Part shown: one piece after another, positions 50,216-62,640 of the stretch
How the letters are laid out: each line of letters begins with the position of its first letter
Position numbering within the stretch: position 1 is the first letter of the stretch
From: Pisaster brevispinus
Lineage: Eukaryota > Echinodermata > Asteroidea > Forcipulatida > Asteriidae
NCBI GenBank assembly: GCA_023634235.1
Contig: JAMKCF010000007.1
Coordinates: forward strand, 7,325,630-7,389,629
DNA length: 64,000 nucleotides
Direction: 5' to 3'
Program-made: the position numbers and the translations under genes
The notes under the pieces: generated by a model
What the model saw: the letters and a program-made list of their open reading frames with translations, nothing else
What the model was told of the DNA's origin: nothing
Database searches by the model: none

Positions 50216-51400
50216 TAAAGATATTTTATATATCAAAGCGATAATTCTATTTACATACATGTAGATCAAATTGGTAGGTTTGTAGAACACTGTAAACAAA
50301 ATTTAATAAAGACTAAGGAAATGTTGATAGACTTCTGCAAAGTTCACAAGGTTGTCCTGGATACGGTAACATTAGACGGTTGTCGACTATCAAGGATTTG
50401 TTTAGATGGGATTGGAGCAACCATGTAAATTTTTATTGAGAAACGACTGAACTTGAGAATGTACATAAGGGTATTGAAGTAGTTTGATGTCAGGAAAGAC
50501 ATTAATTTGACATTCTATTTAAGGTTATGTTGGGCTGGAAATGCTGACGTGGCTGATAAGACAATACAAAAAAAGTTGTTGATGGTATCAATAAAAGATT
50601 TATAGTAGAATAATCAGTGAGTGTTTGCCACCAATGTGCACGGTCTACAATCAACGGCTGCACGATAAGTTCCAACCGGTGTGGGGAGCTGCTGGTCCTC
50701 CTCTCGGCAGCCAATTCACTCGTAGCATTATTCCTCGCAGTGGTAGACTTGGACCAAGTGGTTGCACACACAAATGGATATCCTTCTCTTCTTTCACCAG
50801 CAGGGCTATTGTGCCATAATGATAATTTTAAGAGAAAATTGTAACAGTTGTTATTTCTATTTATTTTAACTTGTAGGTTTGATGTTTGATATTGGTTTGT
50901 GTAATTTTTATCTGTATTGTATTGTGGTCTGTTTGCAAATTTTAATGAGAAACGACATGTAATTTCATATTTGTATGAATTTAGTTATAAAATGTTGTCT
51001 TATCTTATCTTAACCATTATGGTCTTTAATTTTTGGAGTAATTACCAAATTAGGTATACCCTCCCCTTAAATTACACTTTGTTTTACTTAACAAATTGCT
51101 TCATTATTGTTTTGTGTTGCACTACACAGTGTGTGCTATATAAAGTGTCTTGAATAATTAAACTATTATTCTTGTTATGTAAAGTTAAAATCTTAGCGCC
51201 CTTCTGTTCAGTTCGGGCAAGTCTTTCCCCTTGTATGTTCCAACTTAGAGACAAATCTAACTTTGAACTTTATATACCTACTGTATACTTTTTGTAGCAC
51301 CCAATCAGTGCCATTGGGGATACAGTCTTATCCCCTCAGACCCCCACTTTTGGGACAAGTGTTAGATTTAAATTTAAATTGACAAACGTAGTCCATATCG

Positions 51401-51929
51401 TCACCATTTTCACGAAGAGCCACTTATGTCCAAATGCCTGATTGAGGTTCACATTTTACACTCTGCTTGGCTTAAAACTGCAAAACTGAGGCCATGGTTT
51501 GCAGTTTAAGATCTCTCATATGATTCTGTATAAGTTTAACCTCTCCATTGCCTAACTAATTTCTTTAAATATATTGGCTAATTACCATAGTAATCACTCA
51601 AAGATATGTGTCTCTTCATGAAACCTAAAAATGTGAGATGTCCTACTTAAACACCCAACTGGTTAATGTGTATTTACATAGGAAAGGGGCGCGTATGTCA
51701 CGTGATCACGCACACACTGACATATGTGGCTCTTCGTGAAACCCGAAAAATGATTTGACCTACATTTTACGTGCTTCTGTTGCAATGTATTACAATGCAT
51801 TTTGGGGGCCTGTGGCTCTTCGTGAAAATGCAAAATGCAGTTATTGGGATAAAGGCCCCTTCCTGTATAGTGTAGTAATCAATAATTTAACATTTTAAGA
51901 TATTACGTGGCTCTTCGTGAAAACGGTGA
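51401..51929. mobile_element. MITE with repeated GTGGCTCTTCGTGAAA motif
   Basis: Inverted ends TCACCATTTTCACGAAGAGC and its complement with one difference. Besides the two ends, GTGGCTCTTCGTGAAA occurs in direct orientation three more times inside (near 51610, 51727 and 51812). No open frame of interest. Confidence 0.6.
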
Positions 51930-53039
51930 GGATAAAGCCTATATAAATGTACTTAGAAGGGTGAGCTGACCTTTGGGCGCAGTAGTCCTTTAAACAGGGC
52001 ACGAAATTAAAACTGGAGTGGACCACAGGCTCCAGGCCAGTGATTTTAGCATCAGGCCAGTAAACTCATTACCAGTCAAGCCCAGTGGTATTGTGTTTTT
52101 TTTATTGAGTACTAAATTAATGGGCTAAACTCATTGTGTATTATCTTTGTGAAAAAATGTTGACTATGGGTCTGATGAGTATCTTTCAAATCTTTCCAGT
52201 ATTGAAGTACTACACATTATATAAGACAAATATGAGATGGATTTTCTCTTGGTGCTTGTTCAACTCATTTTTGATTCTGGTCTTGTAAAATAAATTCTTG
52301 TCCAGTAAAAACTTTGAGCGACAGGCCCCGCGGTCTTGTGGATATTTCCCCCAAATTCGAGCCCTGCTTTAAGTGCCTAGGGATGATGGTAGTCCTAAAA
52401 ATGTATGTTATAATTTATCTGTTGAGGTATGTCTGTTTAGCCATGTTTCCCGTTTCTGGCTCCTTGCCTACAAAGTAAAAAAAAAATCTGCTAGAGAAAC
52501 ACAATTTTGTGCGTGCAAATAAATCCAGAGTTTTAAGCTGTGGCAAAAGTCATGTTGCTTTTGATATGTTGTCAATAATATGTCCAGGTGTAAGTGGGTG
52601 TCATAATTCAAAACGGCTGTTTAGCTGTTTAAAAATAATTGCCAGTGAATAGTTTGATAAATCAAATATCATCCTGACTTATGTCTTTGTCCCCATTTGC
52701 CCCTCCCCCCCCCCAATACAAATTTCTGGTTACACCACCACATTAAAATTCAAATGCTTTGAGATAAAGCACTTGATGTAAAACAATATGTTTACTATTC
52801 TCGTAAGTTATCTTGTGAAATACAATACAGTTGTAATTGATCTAAATACTTTATTACTTTATGGCAACAGATGTACTTGTTAGCCACATGCAGTAAATGA
52901 ATACAAAATCTAGCGTAAACCTGAACTGTAATTTGACAGTATTTCATGCAAATAACAGATAAATGTTGCCGTGTTGTCATGTGCCCTGTGTGCATTAATT
53001 AGCAGTCACTGATACTGTTTCTCGTATTAAAAAAGGTAC

Positions 53040-53459
53040 TAGTCCGGTGACTTAGGGCAAATTTTTGACAAAATTGTGACACGCTGGAATAAAGCACCAA
53101 ATTTTGTACAGTTATTCTAGAATCATTCTAGAGGGGGGTGCCCGGTTTGGGTGACCTAGGTCAAGGTCAGGCTGAGGTCAAAGCTCATGTGGTATTATAA
53201 TACTGCCTATCAATTTTTCACCAATAGAGGGCCGCTTCCGCATATCATTAAAACTTATAACAAATGACCATGCAGCTTCTATTTCAGAAACTCGACAGAG
53301 CTATGTGGGAAAAAGTTGATCCCTTTAGTTTACTGACCTGTAGATGACAGACCAGGCACCCCCCTCTAATATGCTTCTATGGGACCCCGAAAACAAGAAT
53401 GCAAAGTTTGGTGCTTTAATCCAGCGTGTGAACAATTTTTTCATTAAGCCACCGGACTA
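53040..53459. mobile_element. Foldback MITE, ends TAGTCCGGTG
   Basis: Imperfect inverted arms of about 100 bp, TAGTCCGGTGACTTAGGGC against its complement at 53459, include CACGCTGGAATAAAGCACC and GAGGGGGGTGCCCGG. A TA duplication is possible. A different foldback element starts 9 bp to the right. Confidence 0.65.
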
Positions 53460-53467
53460 TACATGAT

Positions 53468-53761
53468 TATTAATTTTGGTTTTACCCTTACACCGATGTG
53501 TGTTAACACTGTATAGGCTACTCAGTACTTTCCCGAGTTCTGTGAAAAAAAAGGCATATTTCTCGGGTGGGATTCAAACCCATGACCTTTGCAATTCTAG
53601 AGCAGCGTCTTACCAACTAGATCACCGAGATTGCCCGGTAGCTAGAGGCAGTTCGAATCCCAGCCGAGAAATATGCCTGTGATTTTTTTCACAGAACTCG
53701 GGAAAGTACTGAGTATACAGTGCTAACACACATCGGTGTAAGAGTAAAACCAAAATTAATA
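53468..53761. mobile_element. Foldback element with a tRNA-like sequence in its loop
   Basis: Arms of about 95 bp (TATTAATTTTGGTTTTAC with TTACACCGATGTGTGTTA, and complement) enclose a minus-strand tRNA-like stretch at about 53567-53650 with TGATCTAGTTGGTAAGAC and GGGTTTGAATCCC. The tRNA-like part is degenerate as a cloverleaf. Confidence 0.6.
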
Positions 53762-54203
53762 TTCTTTATCCCTGATGCAAAATTAACATTAAATATACAA
53801 GATTAGTTTGTCTTCTAGAGTTTTGGCTTGGTAAGGCCATGTCCAAATTGCCGACTCCAGCAGTGTCTACGGCTGGATTAATGGAAACCTATTCCCTCAA
53901 CACTATCGCTGCAACTGATAGCCATAGCCAAATGGCTTGATACGGACAAGGCCTTGCGTTAAATCTACAGCATTGTTTCAAGCTTCAATGTTTGCTGCAG
54001 GGGCAGCAATTTCATCAGGCAAATTTGCATAATCACATTTAGACTGTGTTGTGCACACTGAATGCTAATTTATTGCCAAGTTAGCAAACTGAATTTTTAC
54101 AAATTTTTGAATAGCAAAAATGATCCCATTTTGTGCCCATTTTGCTATACAAGGGAAATTGTTCACTGTGGTGACAAGTGGTGTGTAGTGCATATTTTTT
54201 GCA

Positions 54204-54290
54204 GCAAGTTGGCCGAGTGGTCTAGAGCATAGATCGGGGTGTTGGTAAAAGTCGGAGGTCGGAGATCTATGTAGCCGGAGCTTCCTGTAG
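54204..54290 (+). other. tRNA-like fragment
   Basis: AGTTGGCCGAGTGGTCTAGAGC matches the 5' half of a Ser/Leu-type tRNA, but the anticodon and T-arm regions are not intact. It is probably a SINE head or tRNA pseudogene. Confidence 0.35.
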
Positions 54291-54940
54291 GTTGCATTTA
54301 TTACGTGCAATATCATTCAAAGTAGCTACTCAAGCACACCAAATGTTTTTCGGAAGGTTCTCACTCTCATCTCAGGCAGAGTGTAGGGTTAAGACTAAAC
54401 TTTTGTTCCAAATGGGTAGGAAAATTAGCAAAACAAATTTTCCCAATCCATGGGGACAGAATTGAATTCCATTCCCCAAACCTGCCTAATAATCTTCAAC
54501 CCTTCATTTGGAGTATGTGAGTAGTCTTTTTTAATGATATTTCACGTTATAAACGCAACCTTCCGGGTAGTTTCGGCCTCCAACTTTTACCAACTGCCAT
54601 AGATCGTAGCACTGCAGGTGCAAGATCGGGAACTCAGGCTAAACGTGAAAAGTGTACTGGCCGCCAATTCAGCTAGCAAAGTCTTTTGATGCAATGTAAC
54701 AGATCAGTGCAAACATTGACAATTGCTTTCAATGACATAATATTTGCTTGCCGAAATGACGCCCATGGATGTGTATCACAGTCCAATAGAGTTCTAGTTC
54801 CCCATCTTTCACCTTCGGTGCCGATCCATTCTTTGGTCTTGAGCTTCAAACTCAAGTTCTGATGTCATTTGAGAGAGTTTTTTTTTTAATCCAGGGCCTT
54901 GTTTCCTACTATTAAGTGGGACTGTCGCTTTGTATGATCA

Positions 54941-55673
54941 GGGAATAGCAGGCCTGTGGCTGTGCATGGAATTATAAACTCTTAACATGAATGTTACTGA
55001 CTGCAGGTGTGTGCACGCTGGCCCTCACAAGTCACTAAAGTCCGAATGTCGGTCACTTCGTACCCAAGTCACTTCGTAGCCATGTCAAATCATACGCATA
55101 TGATATGGCGTACTTGGGTACGATTGTGTTAGTAGAGTTGTGAGCAGAAAAGTGTTTTTTTTTTTAGCTGAATTTTGGGCAATTTTAAGATTTTTATTTT
55201 TTTTTTTAAAGCTGGAAAATTCTTAAAAAGCTAGAAAAATTATTGAGTCTTGAGTCTTTAAATAGAATAACATCAATTTCTTCGGAGAGACTTTATGGAC
55301 ATTGGAAGGATCCAGCGTATATTTTTGTCAACCAATCATCAACCAAAAAATTAATATCTCTTCGATGTTCCGCCGAATGACAGTGATTTGTTTTAATCAG
55401 GTCTATTGTCAAGACTGCCGGCAGACAATATTGAGGTACGAAGTGACTTGGGTACGAAACGACTTGGGTACGAAGCGACCTGGGTCTGACATTTTGGGTA
55501 CGAAGTGACTTAGGTACGAAGTGACTTGGGTACAAAGCGACTTGGGTACAAAGTGACCGACAACGGGGAATAGCAGGCCGGTGGCTGTGCATGGAATTAT
55601 AAACTCTTAACTACGTAACCATGAATTTGTTACTGACTGCAGGTGTGTGCACGCGGGCCCTCGCAAGTCACAC
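54941..55673 (+). repeat. Direct repeats of about 100 bp flanking a foldback element
   Basis: GGGAATAGCAGGCC at 54941 to about 55035 is repeated at 55566-55673, with CAGGTGTGTGCACGC shared near the end. The period is about 625 bp. The right copy has a small insertion. The foldback element at 55047-55562 fills the gap. Confidence 0.7.
55047..55562. mobile_element. Foldback element with CGACTTGGGTACGAAG subrepeats
   Basis: Ends TGTCGGTCACTTCGTACCC and its complement. The right end holds about six 16-17-bp tandem variants of AGTGACTTGGGTACGA; the left end holds two in reverse orientation. No transposase is encoded. Confidence 0.65.
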
Positions 55674-56149
55674 ACCCTTTGTGACGTTACTATTACACTA
55701 AAACTTTACAGTAAAATACAAAATAAAATTATGATTAATTGATTATTACTTTTTTACTACAGCAGTGAGTTTTCATTCAGTTTCCAGTTTCACTTTCATC
55801 AACAAGTTGAAGTAGAAATTCTATGTAAATTTTGTAATGTACAGTATCGTATCGTATGTGTGTAAAAAAATGTAGAATAAAACACAACCCCTGTACCTGT
55901 GTACTTTCTTTGTAATTTTTCATACCCACAGAAACCATGTAGGTAGGAATCCTCCTCCATGCAGACACCGAATCTGTACTTACGTTTAGCGGCTAGAATT
56001 CTAAAAAACACCAATCCAATAACCAGTTTGCAAGTTCGTGAAAAACCTCTCCAATTATTATAACAAATCGTTTACAGCGGCAACAGTAACTAACACCAGT
56101 TAACGTACACAGTATGTTGACAATTAAATGATTAGGGCGCCCTCAACTG

Positions 56150-56720
56150 TTTCTTCAACTGAAGCAGCCTCCGCGGTCCAGCCGTTTTCGAAACTACGGC
56201 TCCTCATTGGGCTCCGACTTTGGCCGCGTCCGCCTGATGGAAAGTACGTACGCAAAAGCGAACGTTTTCGAAATAACTAGCGCCCTCTAGGTTAGAGCCT
56301 GGATTTGTACCGCAGTTTCGAAAAGGGTCCTTGCATGCGTGTAAACGTATACTGTACACGCATTGTTGATGAGGGAGAGAGCGCTATTGACTGCTGGGAA
56401 CCGTTGGATCATACAACAACGTAGTTGTCGTGTGTGTCTTCGATTTTCGGCTGACAACTTTAGAAACCGAAGAGCCAGCAATAACTTCCAATACGAGTCG
56501 ACGGCCATTGGAGAACAACTTTGTTAATGTTTAAAACCTGCTCATGCAGTGTTGAAGAAAGACAACGTAATTTCTGGGGAGTGTATAATCATCAACAAGA
56601 AAGGTAGGTTTCGAGTGTGTTGCTTTAACAGTTCTTTTTTTAACGATGATTTTCACCAGGGACGTGATGAAATGAAAGAACGGGGCGCAGGCACAGACAC
56701 CGCGGCGTACCGCCGCGTTG
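56150..56720. promoter_or_regulatory. CpG-richer stretch, possible promoter
   Basis: CpG is denser here than in the A+T-rich surroundings, with repeated GTTTTCGAAA near 56182 and 56263 and the phrase CTAGCGCCCTCTAG. A possible first coding exon lies at 56527-56603. No TATA box or experimental mark can be cited. Confidence 0.3.
56527..56603 (+). CDS. Possible first coding exon, unknown protein
   Basis: An ATG at 56527 opens 25 codons (MFKTCSCSVEERQRNFWGVY and on) and stops in phase 2 at a strong donor, AAAG|GTAGGTTT. No downstream exon was recognised, and no family can be named. The surrounding CpG-richer sequence is the only context support. Confidence 0.25.
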
Positions 56721-58010
56721 GTCAGGGTGGCTGCCTGAAGCACTTGCGTCGTGTACCTTGTGAAGTTGTTATGGTAGCTTGCAAGCTTGTAATTTGTTTT
56801 GGTTTGGGGTTTGTTTGTTTGTCTGTTTTTATTTTTTCAGCAAATGAACGTTAGTAAATAGTATAGTGCAGTAAATTGTGGTACTGGTGACTGTGGTGGT
56901 GTGGTAGTGGTGAGTCACATCATGTAGCACTTTCAAACATTTGTAAGATGTAACATAAAAGGTTACCCAGTCAGTTTCCCTTGTGGTTTATTACTTGATA
57001 TTTTATATTCTTTAAGTTTAAGAATCTTTTATAGTTTGAGAATACTCGGACTATACTTGCATGACTAGTGTACTAGCTGTCGTCTATAGGATGCCCATGT
57101 CTGATGGAGCATGAGGTAAAATTTATGTTTTTTCATTGTGTTTAGTCTTGACACATTCACTGTGTCAACAAGTGAGATTTAATCCCAGCATGGTACAGTG
57201 ATTAGAGTAGAGTGGAATAAAGCTAAACTGGGATGATGGTACATTTATTTACTTAATTGAAAACGAAGTAAACAAACAAAAAATAATAAAAATGGAGGGC
57301 TAGGGACTGCTCACTTTTCAATAAATTTCAAAATACTTTGTAATGACACTTCGCAAGCCATTACACTTTTTTTGAAGTTCTGAAAATTTTACTTACCGGG
57401 GAGTGTTTAATTTTTAGGATGTCAAATGTCATGTGTAATGCTCTATTATTTATGTTAGTTCTTCTCGCGTATGCCTGCTACATACATGTAACTAAATGCT
57501 AAGTCCAGTGAATGTGGCCACTGCATGTACCGAGTCCTGTTTGCATTCAGACAGAGTGTCATACTCATAGCCTCCAGAAAGACACCTCTGTAGGCAGGCA
57601 GTGATGATGTGTTTGGACGTCTGTAATTTAGCACCACATTTTGGAGACTTTTTCAATCCCTAATGCTAATGAAACCAATTCTGTCCAGTGTGCCCCTGTC
57701 AAGTTAACAGTCTGTTCAGATTGAAACCAACTTTTTCTCATTAAATTTGCCCCCGGTGGTACAGTTGGGGTGCAGGCAAACACATTGTCTTCAATAAGTC
57801 AGTGGGAAATTCTCATTCCGCCTTCCAGACCAGAGCTCAAATTTTAAAACGTTTGCTGGACCAGAACTTTTTTAACTAGACCAAAATCAAAACTTCTTGA
57901 CACAGTGTTTTATAGATGCATTTATCTGTTTTTATTCAAACAAGCATTGTGTAAGAAAAAAAGAGAAAATTTATCTCCATAGTGTTTTTGTGGGTGTTAA
58001 GTCATACCTC
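56604..58010. other. Unrecognised region
   Basis: No supported exon, RNA gene or element. Short open frames on both strands have no recognisable domains. Confidence 0.35.
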
Positions 58011-58013
58011 CCA

Positions 58014-58357
58014 TATGGGGCGCGGTTTGTCAAAATTGTATATAAAGCATAGTTTTTGACGTGTTTTTACCATGGTTTGTAACAATTAGATGTAAACCAT
58101 AGAAAGTGTTGTCAAACTTATTTTGTGGTTTACATACCATGAATTTACATTCAAGGCTAATAAATTTTGGTTTATAAACCATGAAAGTTAAATTCATCAT
58201 AAAACATGTGCTTTGTAAAGCATGGTTTATAAACCATGAAAATTAAAGCATCATAAAAGGGGGTTTATAAACCATGAAAATGAAATCACCTTCAAAACAT
58301 GGTTTATAAACCATACAACATTAAGCATCATTAATAATTGACAAACGGTGCCCCATA
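58014..58357. mobile_element. MITE with internal array of GGTTTATAAACC palindromes
   Basis: Inverted ends TATGGGGCGCGGTTTGTCAA and TTGACAAACGGTGCCCCATA match at about 17 of 20 positions. Inside, the palindrome GGTTTATAAACC followed by ATG or ATA occurs four times at about 45-75-bp spacing, with weaker versions to the left. Confidence 0.6.
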
Positions 58358-58798
58358 CGTTACAGATTTGAAAGGTATTTTATCAGACACAAAATCAATA
58401 TTTGAACATATTTCGTTCTGTCAGTGTCAAGGATATTACAAAATTAGGTAATTTTATGCAATTGGAAAATACAGGACCGCTGGACTTTAAGTCCGGTTAT
58501 GAGTTTCTGGACGACGCTGTGTAAAATTCAAGCCCTGCAGACTGTTCATGGCGAGGTCACCCACTTTTTTCTTTCTTTGGACTTTGGTCAGAGTGTGTTT
58601 TGTTGAGCTCTGGCAGAGAATGGCGATCTGAATGGGTTAATGGAAGAATCAAATGTCTTTAATGAATTGGTGAAAGATTCTCATTCCACTTTCCAGACTC
58701 TCCATGGCAAGGCCATCAGCTTTCTTCTTTCTCTGGACTTTGGTAACGGAGTGTCTTTTGTCAAGTAAAAAGCTGACTCTGGCAGAGAATGGTGATCA

Positions 58799-58993
58799 GG
58801 GCCCAATTTCATAAAGCTGTTCAGCAGAAAATTCTGCTTTGCAAATGTCTTTACTTTATAGCAAGAAATGAGCGAGGTACCTATAGCAACAATGTAAACT
58901 TTATGGAATGTTGGTTGGTAACCTGTTTCTGCTAAGCAAAATTTTCATGTGCTTAACAAGTTTTTGTGCTTACAGGCTGTATGAAATTTGGCC
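58799..58993. mobile_element. MITE of the GGGCCCAATTTCAT family
   Basis: Starts GGGCCCAATTTCATAAAGCT and ends with the near complement AGGCTGTATGAAATTTGGCC. Contains GCTAAGCAAAATTTTC-type text. Same end type as 4489-4737 and 62452-62640. Confidence 0.5.
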
Positions 58994-61900
58994 GTGGATG
59001 GAAGTCTACTACATTGCAAGAATCAAATGTATTCTAGGAGTCAAACCCGTACTTAAATTGCAAGGTTGCTTGGCAAATACATGTATAAGAAATCTCTATC
59101 TACATGTAGGCTAGTATTTCTACATATGTAGTTATATGTATTTCTTGACATTGTTGCATTAAAAATCAACTTAAAACCCTCAACCCTCCCAGATGTTTAT
59201 AACTCCTACACTATTTAGGAAGTTGTCTGGTTTGGGAGGTGGGGGAATATTTGACTGAAGGCCCAGACATGCCAGATATGAGGTAGTCACTGGGCTAGGA
59301 ATACCTGCCAGTCTAATTAAGATTGGTTTGGAGTGATGTTACACATGTACATGAGTAGGGTTTACATTTAATGGAAGATTGAGGTTGCCTATTAAAGCAA
59401 ATTGGCCTAGGCTTAGCACAGGGGAAAATTGTAAGAGGTTTACATGCATTCAGTAACAATTATGGTTCCATATGTTGAGTGAATATTTTGTTCTGTATAG
59501 TGAGAGTACACATTAAATTTTACAGGCAGTTTAGTGGATAATCATTCTACAGAGATTTGAGGATGTATGTAACTTTGCACAAAACAAAATTCAACAATTG
59601 GTTTCAAGCCTACAGTGTAGATGTGTGTCGTGTTGTGGAGAAAGACTGCTAGGGTCGAAACATCAGACCAACTAACTATTTTTTGCATTTTAATAAAAAC
59701 AAATACAAATAGATGCCTATCATACTGTACAATTATTCTCAAGTTTCTCTGTAAGGAATTGTCATTACAGGTGTTAAATACAGAATTGGTATTTGGTAAT
59801 GATGAACTTGCCTAATTTTAGTCCGAAATCGTACTGATTATGAAGTTCTTACGTAGTCAAACTATTTTTCTGTGATAATGTACTTCCCTCTAAAATGAAG
59901 TAACATTGGAGAAACTGTATGAAACCTACATATAGAAAGAAATGCATCAGTGGGTTGTTACCAGTTATGTACAACCAAAGATGCAGAAAGTTGTATGGTT
60001 TTGAACTATTTCCTGCCAATTCATACAACGGATTAGGACCAGATTTTCACAATCACAGGTTTATTTCATGTGTTTATGGTTGATCACACAAGACATGAAC
60101 ACTGTCTGCGACTAACTTTTGTCAGCTCTTCCAATCCTGTGTTTTTACCTTTAATCAGTACATTCACAGTGTAATAATGCCTAGTGGGGTGTATCATTTT
60201 TCTGGTGCTTTTAATGTCAATATTGTGTACTCTGCATACACCCATTATTGATGGTGCCTTTTAGGCAGCTGCGCTGTATACATAGCTTGGTATTAAGGAC
60301 CGACTTAATGGGTGCAATCTATCCTGTGGTCATACAGTCATCTGTTAATTAATGACCAATCCACTTCCACTTCTATTACAATGTATAGGTTGGCCTTCAT
60401 CTTTTAAAGGGAAGACATGTAACACAAGGACATCTTTAGTTGGTGTTTTTTTTTGTGGTTGTGGTTTTTCCCCCAAACATTAGGAGTAGTGGGCTGGAAC
60501 ATCCTGCATGCCATGCAGACCATGGCCTCTATTGTCCTGGTCTTGTCCTTGGTGCCCCCTCAGAAGTTTCCTTTATACTTTATGATTTTCCAATGTGTCA
60601 AAAGTTGCAATAATGAAACTGGACTTCAGTATTCCAGAAGGAGAAATAACTTTCTCCAGAGGTTTGATGTGTAATATAGGCTGAATCTCAAGCTTAAAGA
60701 TTGGAACTAAGCAATTAGGACCCTATTATTGTTATTTAAAGTTACTAATTCTGTACTTCGTAAATGATCAATCAACTTTGGCTTTTGGCTACCAGGCTGG
60801 CCTTCCTCTTAATACATGGCTGTACAATTAATATTCATAGAGAGATATACTGCGGCAAGTTGTGATGAATATATTTATCGGAACATAATGTTAATTGTAA
60901 TAATAATAATGAGTTTCCACTCTGCGCACTGATATGAGGCATACAAATTTCAGACCAATAAAAACAAATAATAATAATAATTTTTCTTATTGTTTATTTC
61001 AGAGTTATTTATTAATATTTTTGTTAGAATAAAGACAAAATCAAAACAAAAATGATGAACAAAATGCCTGAAAATGTTCAAGCAAATACAATGGAACAAT
61101 TGTGTTTTTGGTTAGTATTCAACCTTTCAGTGTTCACAGGTTATAGCTACATGTAAGCAATTAAAAAAACTGCTGCAAATAAATTGTAATTTTTTAGTCT
61201 TTTAAATTCCTTCCTCGCTGACCTTTTTACTAGTACTACTCACTGAACTTTTGAAGGGCGTTTGGACTTCAAATAAAAAATACAAAGTTACAAAACCAAT
61301 AAGCCATTTTGATATACGGAGGACTCAATATATGACCATATTAGGTTTGGGTTAATTTGTCTGACACACCAAAGCCAAACTGTGCACTCATATACATGTA
61401 TTGTCCATTGTACCTCAAAAATGCCAATGGAGATGTGCCTTACAGTTTGAATTAGAAGACCAAGGGAAAATCCTGGATTTTGTGACTGACAAACACCTGC
61501 CTTTTCATTGAAAGTTTGTAAATGTATCGTCGGTAAAAAGCTGACACACTTTATGCATAAATTTTATGCAGTTCACGTATTCAATTTAGCACAGCTAACG
61601 ACACACTGTACTTTTGTGTAAGAAAAAGCAGTATAGATTTACATGCAAACTGTTTGAAATTATCCAGTGTGAGTTCACTATTCTCATTAAATCTCAATCG
61701 CTGTCATTTTTCAAAGTAATTGACCCCGCAATCAAACCGACTTCAGAAATATTGTGAAAATTAATTTGATTGAGTGGTTATTTTGAATGTGAATGGGACA
61801 AAGTACTGTGCACTGTACAGTGTTACGCGTAGTACATGTACGTTACGGTAATAAAGTGTACTTTCAGTAATGGCTTCCGCTAGACATTAGTAAACTCGCT

Positions 61901-62451
61901 GGCTCAAGCTTTCCTGGGTCGACCTTGTGAATGTGTTGATACAGAACAGTCAGTGACTGGTTTTCAGGATGAAAGTTTCTGACAGGCAGGAATTAGTCGT
62001 AGTCGACCATCGACCTGCGTGTACACAATAACATGTCATGCACCCTCTATAAGTTGCTGCTAGCCAATCAACGTTTGGAATGTTAGGAAACAATGAAATG
62101 GCAGCCACTGAATGGACTATTAGTAGCAAATTACTTTACAAAAGATCCTTAAATTTACAACTCTTTAAAAAGAAAAATATCAGTTTAAATACACACGCCT
62201 TGTCTCGAAACTTTTCCTCGAAATGTATGCTGAGCAGAGCCATAATATTGAAAAAGTCACATGATTGCACTTGTGTACTTCGTCACAGAATCATTGACGC
62301 TGATTGATTGGGGTGACATGAGCTTGGTTTGTTGGAGTGACGAACCTGACTGTTGTTCTATGACATTCACTTGATTTCTCAGTGGAAGTGACCTGAACAT
62401 CAATTTTCTGTTCGATGCAGGTCAACCTGCGGACAGCTATTTAAACATCAT
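58994..62451. other. Unrecognised region
   Basis: No gene was supported. GGGTCGAAACATCAGACC at about 59653, followed by TTTTTGCATTTTAATAAAA, resembles the 3' end of a Penelope-like element, but no coding part is attached. Confidence 0.35.
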
Positions 62452-62640
62452 CAAGGCCCAACTTTATAGAGCTGCTTACGTGCAAAAAGTAGCTCAGCAC
62501 AACATAATTATGCTTACCAGAATAAGGTTACCAGCCAAAACATGCATAATTTGTGACTGGTATCCTGCGACTTTTTGCTCAGCAGAAAATTGTTTAAAAG
62601 CAATATTTCTTGCTTTTTCAGCTCTGTGAAATTGGGCCCA
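62452..62640. mobile_element. MITE of the GGGCCCAATTTCAT family
   Basis: Starts AGGCCCAACTTTATAGAGCT and ends CAGCTCTGTGAAATTGGGCC, inverted to one another. The interior has TACCAGCC and CTGCGACTTTTTGCTCAGC. Third member of the family in the window. Confidence 0.55.
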
